From contig NC_091281.1 in assembly GCF_042100115.1 (NCBI RefSeq), forward strand, positions 1,054,001 through 1,118,000: a DNA stretch of 64,000 bases, written 5' to 3'. A program made the translations under genes and the position numbers. The stretch comes from Alternaria dauci. Taxonomy: Eukaryota; Ascomycota; Dothideomycetes; Pleosporales; Pleosporaceae. The notes below the pieces were generated by a model. The model did no database searches, was not told the DNA's origin, and saw only the letters and a program-made list of their open reading frames with translations. Of this stretch, positions 1 to 9,953 are shown piece after piece; position 1 is the first letter of the stretch, and the number at the start of each line of letters is the position of its first letter.

Positions 1-286
1 TTTTCAAACACATCCGCACCTCTGTCGTCCGGCTGCATGTGGAGGTTGTGGGGGAGAAGAGAAGCCGTCTGCCGTGGTGGACCTCGGTATTCTTCCCCAG
101 ATTGCGCCGGCTACTAGTCACGATACGCCCATAAGCATAGACATCTCCTTGCTAATCTGTCTGTAATCATTCTCTCACCTCAACTCGCTGCACACAACAA
201 GTTCCGTGATTTGCACATGCGCCTGTCTCGTACTGCCCCTTCCCCTTTACACGTTCAACCTAATTGCACCTGCGCGCGCCAACAAC

Positions 287-1632
287 ATGTCTTCGGAGCA
301 TTTTCGCATCGACGAGCATAAACTAGAGGGATCGCACATCCGTGGCTGGCCGCGCGCCACATCTACCAAGCAGGAAGAAGTCCTGCATCTAGCCGTCAAG
401 CAGTACACGCCCCTCAACAACACCAACCCAAAAGCCGGAGACATCACCGTCATCGCAGCGCATGCAAATGCCTTTCCAAAAGAGCTCTATGAACCACTGT
501 GGGATGAGCTCCTAAAGAAGAGCCAGCAACATGGCCTCGGCATCAGAGGTATATGGATAGCCGATGTGGTGAATCAAGGCCAGAGCGGCGTTTGGAACGA
601 AAATAAGCTAGGCAATGACCGTACGTACATGTCTTCAAGTACGCAGTCACGTACTAATATTCTACAGCGGCCTGGCTTGACCACAGCAGAGATCTCCTGC
701 ACATGGTCAATCTCTTCCGCGATCAAATGCCTCGCCCTATAATCGGAGTTGGTCATAGCATGGGTGGTTGCCAACTTGTCAATCTCTCCCTCTTGCACCC
801 CCGTCTCTTCGAAACCCTGATCCTCATAGACCCCGTCATCCAAGGCGCGGTTTCGTTGAAGGGCAATGTTGGGCCGGCTGCTGCATCGATTAGACGACGT
901 GATCTATGGCCATCACGAGAAGAGGCCGCAACGAGTTTCGCCAAGAGCAAGTTTTACCAGGCGTGGGACCCGCGCGTGTTCGATCTATGGGTGCAGCACG
1001 GATTGAGAGATGTACCAACAAAACTATTCCCTGAAGCAAAGAAGCCCGAGGTCACCCTGACTACCACGAAGCATCAGGAGGTCATGATGTTTCTGCGACC
1101 CAACTTCGCTGCGAGACCGGGGGACAAAGAGCCGTCCTCTGCGGACTTCACATTGACTAATCCCAAACTAAACAGGAGGACACACGCAGATATGACACCT
1201 ACAGCCAATTCACAGTCTCCAGTTTACCGAGGCGAGCCCACCCTCGTCTTCAATCAATTACCATCAATCCGGCCATCGGTATTCTACATCTTCGGCGAAC
1301 TCTCCTTCCTCACTGATGACAAAGCCATCGAGGACAAGATGCGCTTGACCGGATCCGGTGTAAATGGCAGTGGCGGGCGCGCAGAAGGACGGGTAGTAAA
1401 TGTCATGGTCAAGGGCGCAGGGCACTTGATACCCATGGAGAAAGTAGAGGAGAGTGCGGATCACATCAGCAAGTGGATGAGTCAAGAGATGAAGAGATAC
1501 TGGGATTGGGAACGCCTAACGGAGGAGGAGTGGGAGGGAAAGCAAGGAGTAGAGAGAATAGTGTTGCCTGAGCGCTTTGTGCAAGAGTTGGATAGGTTGT
1601 CCCAGCCAAAGAAGAGTAAGCCGAAGCTTTGA
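287..1632 (+). CDS. alpha/beta hydrolase, probably peroxisomal (AKT2-like family)
   Basis: Two exons, 287-620 and 668-1632, joined by a 47-bp GT-AG intron, give 432 residues. The nucleophile elbow GHSMGG places the catalytic Ser at about 142. A late Gly-His-Leu (His about 364, in KGAGHLIPMEK) fits the catalytic His. The protein ends in PKL, a variant type-1 peroxisomal targeting tripeptide preceded by basic residues. The family is the fungal alpha/beta hydrolases that include AK-toxin protein AKT2 and yeast peroxisomal Lpx1. Substrate cannot be told from sequence, and nothing nearby suggests a toxin cluster. ATG 287 was preferred over an in-frame ATG at 206 because the 206-286 stretch looks like leader and conservation-like sequence begins at MSSEHFR. 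The gene is convergent with the next one, with 136 bp between stops. Confidence 0.85.
621..667 (+). other. intron of the alpha/beta hydrolase gene
   Basis: GTACGT donor, CTAAT-type branch sequence and CAG acceptor. It is a phase 1 intron. Removing it joins the hydrolase reading frame as Asn-Asp-Pro-Ala-Trp-Leu-Asp-His, which leads into the helix before the GHSMGG elbow. Confidence 0.85.
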
Positions 1633-1768
1633 AACCCAATCTAGCAGCAATACGATAGAGTCCCCAGAATACTTTCGCAGGCTTTTCGATCGAAACATGT
1701 ACAACGATGATCTCCTACGTGGGTACCGACTTCATACTATTCACGTACATACTTCAACCCCTGCGTCT

Positions 1769-2806
1769 TCAGTCCTGCTTGTTCTCTCCTCTCTCTGGAT
1801 AGTAACCCCCCGCGAATTCCAGACTCGCACCGTCCCATTTCTCTGTCTTGATCTCCTTCCACGCACTCCACGGCCACCACCCCTCCTTCTCCCAGATCCT
1901 CGCCTCGATGGTCGCGATAAAACTTTCCCTGCAAAAGTTCGCCCGATGACCATCTGGGAACGGGCTCGCTAGGCCGAACCAGCCCGGCTCCTTTGGTGCA
2001 TGAGCTTTGAGCTCCAGCTTGTGAAAGTAATTCGATACCGATATAGAGAAAGAGCGCGTGTCCCAGTCATTCGTGGCGCTCATAAAGGGGCTGAGGAGGT
2101 TAAGGTAGGAAACCGAAAACGGTGGTACGAAATCGAGGTTGAGTGATGGCGATCGATAACCGAGCATATACGCAGTGTTGTACATGATCTTCCCACCAGC
2201 CAGACAAATTCCGCGTTTTTGATCGTTGTCCCAGGCTTGCACCCACATGTGTGCATCCGGAAAGCTGTTGGCCCAGTTCTTCTCTTGATGGATCGTAGCC
2301 CGGTTTTTCCTGTCTTGACTTGGGAAATCTTCGCCAAGAGCGGGTATGTCGAGGGTGAATGTGGCTGGAGAGCAAAGAGAATGTACGTGCCAATGTAGCG
2401 GGAACGGGAGGTTAATCATCCATCCTTCGGGCGTGCTCTTGTCTTGCCTCCATGCGGTGTACTCCTCAGATTGCGCTTCAAGCTTCCAACTTCCGTCATC
2501 GCCCTCGAGGTTATAGCTCGTGCGTCCGTCGCCCTCGGTTCTCATGAATCCTATGCCTGGCACCCGGAGCTCGAAAGCCTTGCTCTTCTCATCAGTTGTC
2601 ACGCGCTCGATGTTGTCAACGAAATGTTCGCGCTGGAATATTGGGTGCCCAGAGGAAGGGTAATAGGTAAATGAAACCATGTGCGGGCGTGAAGATGCAT
2701 TGGGCACGGAGCATATGATGAGAGCAATATGCGCGCCAGATGCGAGGTCAAACTTGGAGTAGTAGCCTTCAAATTGCGATGATAGGTGAGGGGCGTAATG
2801 TTCCAT
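1769..2806 (-). CDS. tocopherol-cyclase-like / AttH-fold protein
   Basis: Intron-less frame of 345 residues. The sequence is rich in Trp, Tyr and Phe with alternating hydrophobic strands (for example PFPLHWHVHSL, MWVQAWDN, FHKLELKAHAP), as in the lipocalin-like double domain of plant tocopherol cyclase (VTE1) and its bacterial and fungal relatives. The N-terminal block (SSQFEGYYSKFDL, then HMVSFTYYPSS) matches the family start. No signal peptide or membrane helix is visible. Fungi are not known to make tocopherol, so another small hydrophobic ligand is likely and the name is structural only. The ATG at 2806 opens the conserved block. Confidence 0.6.
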   Translation of the reverse strand: MEHYAPHLSSQFEGYYSKFDLASGAHIALIICSVPNASSRPHMVSFTYYPSSGHPIFQREHFVDNIERVTTDEKSKAFELRVPGIGFMRTEGDGRTSYNLEGDDGSWKLEAQSEEYTAWRQDKSTPEGWMINLPFPLHWHVHSLCSPATFTLDIPALGEDFPSQDRKNRATIHQEKNWANSFPDAHMWVQAWDNDQKRGICLAGGKIMYNTAYMLGYRSPSLNLDFVPPFSVSYLNLLSPFMSATNDWDTRSFSISVSNYFHKLELKAHAPKEPGWFGLASPFPDGHRANFCRESFIATIEARIWEKEGWWPWSAWKEIKTEKWDGASLEFAGGYYPERGENKQD

Positions 2807-3481
2807 GATGGATCACTGGTACGAGGAAGAGAAAGATGTTACAGACGTCGTGTCGTTGAGGTTTGGTGCCGGACGTTGGATGTGAGTCGCGATGTTGTTA
2901 GATTGGTAAATCATGACGTAGGCAAATATTCGATTTGGCAAGTTTCGAGCCACCATGTCGAGTCAAACAATTCACGCTACACGATGACGTTCCGAGGGCC
3001 AAAACTTCCATGCTACGGTGTAGCATACTGTCGTACATGACGCTCCATATACCAGCAATCAGCCCCAACGCCACGCAGCTATTATGGTTGTGCGGCCTAT
3101 CCTATCAGCGGAGGATGGGCACAAAGCTAGTCTGAATTTATTTCCAAACAAACTAGTTACTGACTTGCTCTCTTATATATGATGACAATTCCAAGTGGGT
3201 TTAGGGTTTCAGAGGCCTGGTCGGTAGTCGCCTGGACCTTGCAGGGTCTCCGCTGTTGTGCTACCCACACGAGGGCTTCTGTTTGGGCTTCATGTACTGC
3301 ACAAGCAGAATGGTAATTTCAACCACGTCCACAGACCTCCCTAAACTGAGATGCGCGTCGCAAATTTCATGGCTAATGTGTCTATGAATGTTAGTCTGCG
3401 AGACCGAGGCACACTACGAAGAATATGTACCTAGTGAAGGCTTGCACCGTATTCAGTAAAGTCTCCTGAGCGATACCGAGT
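2807..3481. other. intergenic region
   Basis: Upstream of the tocopherol-cyclase-like gene and downstream of the small mitochondrial-protein gene, both on the minus strand. Only short unconvincing frames. No repeat or RNA gene seen. Confidence 0.6.
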
Positions 3482-3832
3482 TTATATGTATCGGAACATG
3501 TTGTTCTTCACGCTTCTCTTCATCGACGCGGGCTTCCCGTCTTCGTATTCGATGCCAGCTTCTCCTCCCTCACTGTCATGCCCGGCCAGCTTCGCCATTA
3601 CCTCCGCGTCGAGCTCAGCTTGCGTTTTCTTTTTAGGCGTTGTCTCTGGCAAAGACTTGGAATCGGTCTTTTGAGCATTGTCTTTGACCGGAGTTGAAGT
3701 TTGTGGTTTTGCATCAGAGTAGTTTCTGGTATAGACAACTGGTGGTATTATTTGTCGACTGGTTGCTCTTGAGGATGGTGTGGCGAGGAAACGGATAGGA
3801 ACTAGCCCTGTGATTTGCCGTAGAGATGACAT
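3482..3832 (-). CDS. small putative mitochondrial protein of unknown function
   Basis: Single-exon frame of 116 residues. The first 40 residues are rich in Arg, Ser and Thr without acids (MSSLRQITGLVPIRFLATPS), as in a mitochondrial presequence. A low-complexity Lys/Thr linker follows, then a compact C-terminal block with an acidic patch (AGIEYEDGKPASMKRS) and a hydrophobic basic tail ending NNMFRYI. The tail looks like the conserved part. I recognise no named family. The gene lies head to head with the Cdc5 gene across 384 bp, so the two may share a promoter region. Confidence 0.7.
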   Translation of the reverse strand: MSSLRQITGLVPIRFLATPSSRATSRQIIPPVVYTRNYSDAKPQTSTPVKDNAQKTDSKSLPETTPKKKTQAELDAEVMAKLAGHDSEGGEAGIEYEDGKPASMKRSVKNNMFRYI

Positions 3833-4216
3833 GATGGAATGAGTTTGATCAAGAAGGTGTGTGGTGAGACCGTGGCAACAGAAATGTAGGCAGAGTGAGA
3901 GAGTGAATTTACGTCACTGTGACCGCGGTCGCCTCACTCACGTGAAAGCCGAGTGCGCTGAACCGCGACTGAGTAGGTTAACCATGAGTGCATGTCCTAC
4001 GATGCGACAGCTGCCTGTTCCCGGATCGTAGAAGTTCTCGCGGACACACTCCCTTCTCATCCTGTCGACACGCACACCTCACTTTGCTCGTCCCACGCGG
4101 TGCTTGAGGTTGCCAAGACGCTAGTGCATGCAGCCCGTTTTCAGTTTCGCGACTGAGGACACCATCACTCCACGACACGCGCGCCAACCCACGATAACCC
4201 CCGGAAGCCATCCAAA
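3833..4216. promoter_or_regulatory. divergent promoter region of the small mitochondrial gene and cdc5
   Basis: 384 bp between two start codons on opposite strands. It must hold both promoters. No clear TATA box; short CG-rich stretches are present. No binding site can be named with confidence. Confidence 0.6.
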
Positions 4217-6595
4217 ATGGTCGTCACATCTTCCTGGTCCAACGTCGAGGACGAGGTGTTGAAGGCTGCGATCAGCAAGTATGGGCTGAATCAGTGGTCG
4301 CGATGCGCCTCGCTGCTGTCGAAGAAGAGCGCGAAACAATGCAAATCTCGCTGGACAAACTGGATCGACCCCGCCATCCGGAAGACGGACTGGTCGCGAG
4401 AGGAGGATGAAAAGCTTCTGACCATGGCAAAACTTCTCCCTACCCAATGGAGAACTATTGCGCCCATTGTTGGACGGACGGTATGTAGTCGCGACTGTCC
4501 CCTTGATTTGAAAATACCATCTAACATCTCCCAGGCAACCCAGTGTCTTGAGCGCTACCAAAAGCTGTTGGACGAACAAGAAGCGAGAGAGTCCGGTGAT
4601 CTTGGACTGGCAGGCCCGGACGGCGGAGATTCGGCAGCTCCCACAGCAGAAGATGTACGACGCCTTCGCCCCGGAGAAGTTGACGCATACGCCGAAAGCC
4701 GACCCGCAAGACCCGATGCAGTTGATATCGATGAGGAAGACAAGGAGATGTTGTCAGAAGCGCGTGCGCGTTTGGCAAACGTCAGCGGTAAAAAGGCCAA
4801 GCGGAAGGCGCGCGAGCGGCAACTGGAGGAATCAAGAAGGCTTGCCCTGCTCCAGAAGCGACGAGAGCTGAAAGCTGCTGGCATCAACATCAAGATCACC
4901 CCGAAGAAAGGAAATCACATCGACTACAACGCCGACGTACCGCTCGAGAAGGAAGTTCCCGCAGGCTTCTTCGATACTACCGAGGAAATCGACCGCAACG
5001 AGCAACAACGAGAGGCCTTTGATCCACGAAAGCAACAGCTTGCGAACAAGAGAAAAATGGAGTCACAGGAGGACGGGGGAGGTGACAGGAAGAAGAAGAA
5101 AGACGAGAAGTCAGGAGGTCTTGCTGCATCTTATGCAAAGGCCGCACAGGCACAGAGAATACGGGAAGCAGAGCAGAGCAGCAAGCGACGCGCTCTCGTG
5201 CTTCCAACTCCACAGGTCGGAGAAGCTGAGCTGGAAGAGATTGTCAAGATGGGAACAACGGGACAACGCGCAATTTCTGCAGGCAGCAGCGATAATATGG
5301 CGACCCAGGGCCTGATTGGAAACTATTCGAATGTGATTGGCAACACACCCATTCGTACACCTATGGCACCCAAGGAGGAGGACTACGTCGCGAACGAAGT
5401 ACGAAATGCTCGAATGCGAACAGAAACACAGTCCGCTTTACTAGGTGGCGACAACCCAGATCTCATGGACGATGAAACGCCTGCCTCGTTGTCTGGACCC
5501 GCTTCACGACACCAAATCGTGACGCCGAATCCCATGGCAACACCGTTCAGGCAAGCCAACGGCGCAGTCGGGGACACACCTATGCGACAGAGACCGGGGG
5601 CGACACCCATGCGGACACCTCGTGATACCCTACGCCTGAATGGTGAAGAGAGTGGCATGCAACTGGTTGGACAGACGCCTCGCGACATCAAATTAAGGGA
5701 GCAGGCAAAGCGTCAAGATCTTAAGAGCAGATTAGCTGCATTGCCGAAACCAAAAGAAGAAAGCTGGGAGTTTGAGCTCCCCGAAGAACAAGCAGATCAA
5801 ATGGAAGTTGAAGTCAGCGAAGAAGATGCTGCTGAGCGGGACCGAAAAGCTCGGGAGGCGCGCGAAGCCCAAGAAGCTGCAGAGTTTGGCAGGCAAACGC
5901 AAGTCGTGCAGAAGTTCCTTCCAAGGCCATCACTAGTCGACATCGATGTTCTGATGAAGCGCGCCCTGAATATTTCGGACCCCGTCGAACGCGAGATCGA
6001 GATTGAAATGGCCAAGCTCATCTCCAATGACGTCCAGAAGTTTGGAGATGGCCGAGTTACTGGTACAGCACAACGAGTTGAATTCATGACGGACGACGCT
6101 TTACGGAATGCCAAGATGGAGCTCGCCCTTGAGCTTGCGATGACCACCGACAAAGACAAGAAAGCCTTCCACGCAGATCTCAATACAGCGTGGACCACGC
6201 TTCATGGTTCTGCAATTCTACCCGGCATTGCAGGCTACGAGGAAGACGAAATTGACGAGCACCAACTCCTTGTAGAAGCCTTTGACAACGCGCAAGAGTC
6301 CATTATCGAAGCAGCGGAACGTGCGAATAAGATCGAGAAGCGCTTGACTACACATCACGCAGGATACATCAAACGTTCTAATCTACTGCGGGAGAAGATC
6401 ATTGGCGCATTCTCGGCACTCGAGAGAGCTAGAGACGATTTGAACACAGTGAAGACGGCACAATATTGTGAGGAGACTGCGATCGCACGTAGATTGGACA
6501 GCTTGCGCGACGAAGTTCAGTTCGTCACTAAGAGGGAGAGGGAGGCACAAGAGCTGTACAGGAAAAGGAAGGAGGAGCTCGACAACTTGCAGTAG
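4217..6595 (+). CDS. cef1: pre-mRNA-splicing factor Cdc5/Cef1
   Basis: Exons 4217-4480 and 4535-6595, with an in-frame 54-bp intron, give 774 residues. Two Myb/SANT repeats open the protein: W-x-N-x-E-D-E with [18 protein letters not shown] (about 7-50), then W-S-R-E-E-D-E-K with [21 protein letters not shown] (about 58-105). The centre is charged and holds several short Thr-Pro motifs of the kind phosphorylated in Cdc5 (RTPM, ATPFR, TPMRQRP, QTPRD). The C-terminal third is helical ([19 protein letters not shown]) as in the Cef1 C-terminal domain. Cdc5 is a core component of the Prp19/NineTeen complex that activates the spliceosome. The splice was placed because it restores [11 protein letters not shown]. 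Confidence 0.96.
   Translation: [792 protein letters not shown]
4481..4534 (+). other. in-frame intron of cef1
   Basis: GTATGT donor and CCAG acceptor. The length is 54 bp with no stop, so unspliced message would add 18 residues in the middle of the second Myb repeat. Confidence 0.85.
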
Positions 6596-7310
6596 TAGTC
6601 TGTTAAGGGTGTATACTAAGCGTTTTCGTGGGCAGGTGTTTTGTCAAAGTCCGTGTTTTGACACTACTGGATGAGTGGTGAAAGGTCGTCGACCGTATAT
6701 GCATTGGCGTGGCGTTTGAAATTGCACGGCAGGTACATCTGAGACTGCTTCTTGAAATAGCAATGTCATTATTATGATCTACTTCAACACATGTTGTGCT
6801 CATTACTGGTACAAAATGTGACGCCTATCGATGGGTCTATCAAGCTCACGATCGCTAACTTGTATGTGACGTCAATTAGCCACGAGATCGACCATGTATA
6901 TTACTTTTCAGCTGAGGATCAGGGCCGAAGTCTCTCGTGTCAGGGCAATACAACATATCGTATTGGTATCACAGGAACAGAAGCAAGACGCACACGAAGC
7001 AAAGTCACAAGTCATGTTGGTACCAAGTCTGTTCATATTCATAATCTCCATGATAAAGAACCCCACCAAAACCCCAGTCCAATCCAGTCTATTGGGGTAT
7101 AAAGAAAAGGCACCAATCCAAACATCCCCAAAGGCGGGCAAATGTCCAAAAGAAACACCAGAATCGACGCCCTTGTTCCCCCCCTCCCGGTTGCCGTGAT
7201 AGACCCCATTCTAAACGAAGTAAAAAGTGCAAAGATTCCAAAATGGTTAACGCGCCCCCATTAAACTTTCATAAACACGTTATGCGAAACATGACATGGG
7301 GGGAGCCAGC
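6596..7310. other. intergenic region between convergent genes
   Basis: 3' flanks of cef1 and of the minus-strand small-protein gene. No frame of interest and no repeat. Polypurine and poly-C runs occur near 7140-7200. Confidence 0.6.
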
Positions 7311-7691
7311 CTAGCATTTGCCGTCGAGAACCTCAAAGATGCCGACGACGTGGACTTCGCTTGCGCCGCGGCCCATGCTTGGCCGTGGCTCGAGGACGTC
7401 GAGTTCTTGCTCGAATAGATGCTTCTCCTCTTCCATCTCGAACTCGTACACGCTGGGCTTGCGACGGACGGCGAGCAATTGCCTGATGGATGAGCCTGAG
7501 GAGCGGTAGCTGTGTGGCGAAGAGTTGCGGGTCAGGGGAGTAGTGCTTGAGGAGATGATGGACGATGGCGAGGCGGAGCGCATCGAGTTGCGGTTTGGGC
7601 TGAAGGCGGTCTTGAGACGACGGAGAGATCCGGATGTGCTTCGGAGGGGAGTGAAGGACTGGAAGCGGTTGGTGCGGCTGGGGGAAGGCAT
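7311..7691 (-). CDS. small Ser/Arg-rich protein of unknown function
   Basis: The frame from ATG 7691 encodes 126 residues. The N-terminal two thirds are Ser, Arg and Thr rich (MPSPSRTNRFQSFTPLRS, then SPSSIISSSTTPLTR). The C-terminal 45 residues are acidic to neutral and look ordered (EFEMEEEKHLFEQELDVLEP, then VHVVGIFEVLDG), so this is probably the functional part. No known domain recognised. An in-frame ATG at 7889 would add 66 residues of non-descript sequence. A TATATA at 8081-8086 lies upstream of both, so the longer form cannot be excluded. Ser and Arg repeats suggest phosphorylation or binding to a partner, which is inference. Confidence 0.6.
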   Translation of the reverse strand: MPSPSRTNRFQSFTPLRSTSGSLRRLKTAFSPNRNSMRSASPSSIISSSTTPLTRNSSPHSYRSSGSSIRQLLAVRRKPSVYEFEMEEEKHLFEQELDVLEPRPSMGRGASEVHVVGIFEVLDGKC

Positions 7692-9953
7692 TTTGGCTGT
7701 TGAGTAGGTCCTGTAGGAGCGGTGGTGGATAGTAGATTGGTGATTAGGCGGGTGTTGTAATGGTAGTATTTGCTTCTTTGGCCGGGCAATTACTAAGATG
7801 CAACTTCCCGTTGATTGAGTGGGTGAAGTTTGTGGAGTCCGACCAGGCAGATTGGTGTAGAAAGAAGCAGTTGTCCTTGGGAAGGACAATGTAAGGAATG
7901 TAGTTGGGATTGGGGTACGTCAACGAATGTTGGTCCTGAGGGTCGGCTTGCGAATCAGAGGGGATGACGTGTAAGGTAGCGGACGTGCGTGGAGGCAAGA
8001 GCTCAACAAAAGTCTCGTGATATAGACCAGGTTCGAGTAAATTGCGGCGGTGTCGAAGGGAGATCAACTCTGTTCAAAGGTATATATGGAGGTATAGGGC
8101 AAAGAACAGAAGGCGCGCACAGATACACGAAAGCGAAGGTGTGTAAAGGGATGAAGAAGGAAGTTCGCAAAGGTATTCCTGCTGGAAAAACAGCGGGCTC
8201 GCGGATCCTTAAGCTGCGTGTCGCATGTGCTCTGTGCCAGTGCGTGTTACGTGCCAGAGCTAAACCCTTGGACGGCCGGAGCAGCGGCATCCCTGTCAGG
8301 AACGCGTGAATTGAGGGGTAGAGCCTCGTTTGATCATCGGCCTAGAAACAAGCGAGCGGAAGACGTGCTGTGCCCATTGATTGTGCCGCGCAATGATTGC
8401 ATGGCTTCATTTCACAGAGGCCTGCAATCGATAAGAGATTACATGGCCATGTGCAGAGACAGGATCATCCTCACTTATCGTGGAGAATCCTTGATGGCCG
8501 TTTCGCTGGCGGCTTCACGAGAGATTGTGAGGGTTGCCAGAGCTATTCTTACGTCGGCGATTAGCTAGTCTATGTTTTTGTTGACGTTGTTGTTGTTGCT
8601 TTTCTGCGCGACGCGTTCTACAGGTGTCCGCGTGCTGTCATCCGCACCGGCGCTCTGCATCATCGTCAGGGAGGTCCGCCATCACTTCCAAGCCATAAAC
8701 TTGTTGAGTGGGCACCATCATCGGGCAAGTTTCCGCTCGCCATCGACCTGGAGCCGGTCAAGCCGTGCCCAGTTCGGCCAGTTCAGACACGACCACCCTG
8801 GCAGTTGTTTCCTGCGTGCATCCCGCCAGCCATAAGAAGGCATTACCCAGCACATGAAGCTCGCAATGTCTCCATGCTTAAACGGCCTGTCTCGAGACCT
8901 GGTGCTGCGTGTGTGATGCAAGAATCTGCGACAGGCGAGCGAACCCGAAAGTGGAATGGCCCAGTTCGCCGAGCTGTCTGACGGCAGACCAGTGTTTCAG
9001 ACTCAGCGGACGTTCAACAGATGCTGACGTATTTGTGATGCTCCGGTGTGATGCTACCTAGCCGTGTGTCAACGTTGGAACTTGTCGTGGACGTACCAAA
9101 GACTGGTATGCATTGTGCTCACGGCTCTTGATGCGAGGGGGAGGTCCGGTGGAGGCCACACTCAAGTCCACATTTGGCAGAAGCGATGAGCACATCAACG
9201 TTTCAGGTGCGCATCCAGTTTCCATCGACATGCGGGGCGATCGTATATACTAGTGCATTATGTTCGCGTGGTCCTTGTTGGGCCCAGGAGAGAGGAGAAA
9301 CTGAAGGCTAGCTGTAAACCAGGCACGGGCGATACCACCTCCCAATCCAACATGACGGAAGATTAACTAGCATCCGTCACCTGAGCGTGTTCATGCAGCA
9401 CATGCTGTCTGATCATCTCTGTACCATGGTACAGTTGCGCGTTGGCAAGTATGCTATTGCAAGCTCCTGCGTAAGTTCACGATATACGTTGAGTAGTGTA
9501 CCAGACAACCTCGTGCGCCACTGCGAGCTTGTACCATCGACCCTCAAATCCTCGGTTAAAAGTCAACCAATTGATGCGAACATTCACTAGCATGAGAGAA
9601 GTAAAGCTATGTGATAGGGAATATCTAAGGTGATCTGATCAATCGCTCAACGCCGACGCTATGCAATGCCAAAAGTTAACTCCACCACCGATATTACACC
9701 GTTGCAAGCATTATCCCAACACCGGTCCAACCCATCAATACCATATCAGCGTTGCGTGTCGGGTTGATGCCAGCCGTGTACGTATCCAATCATTCCAGAC
9801 GTTCATGCAACAGGCTTCGTGTCGTAGGCCACCACCCTGAACCATCCGACTCTGGCTCGACCCTTTGCCGGAGCCGTACCAAGCCAATTTGATCGACGTG
9901 ATTGACACCCGCCATACATGTTCCCGGTAGTCATATGCAAATCTCATCGGACG
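7692..9953. other. long intergenic region (2.26 kb)
   Basis: It holds the promoter of the small Ser/Arg-rich gene (TATATA at 8081-8086 on the minus strand) and the 3' flank of cch1. Frames of up to about 118 codons occur, but none has a plausible protein, splice pattern or start context. A short TTG-repeat tract lies near 8578-8600. No tRNA or repeat recognised. Confidence 0.55.

Noticed and set aside
206..286. Upstream in-frame ATG for the alpha/beta hydrolase
   Set aside because: It would add a hydrophobic, Cys-rich N-terminus incompatible with a peroxisomal enzyme carrying PTS1. ATG 287 fits better.
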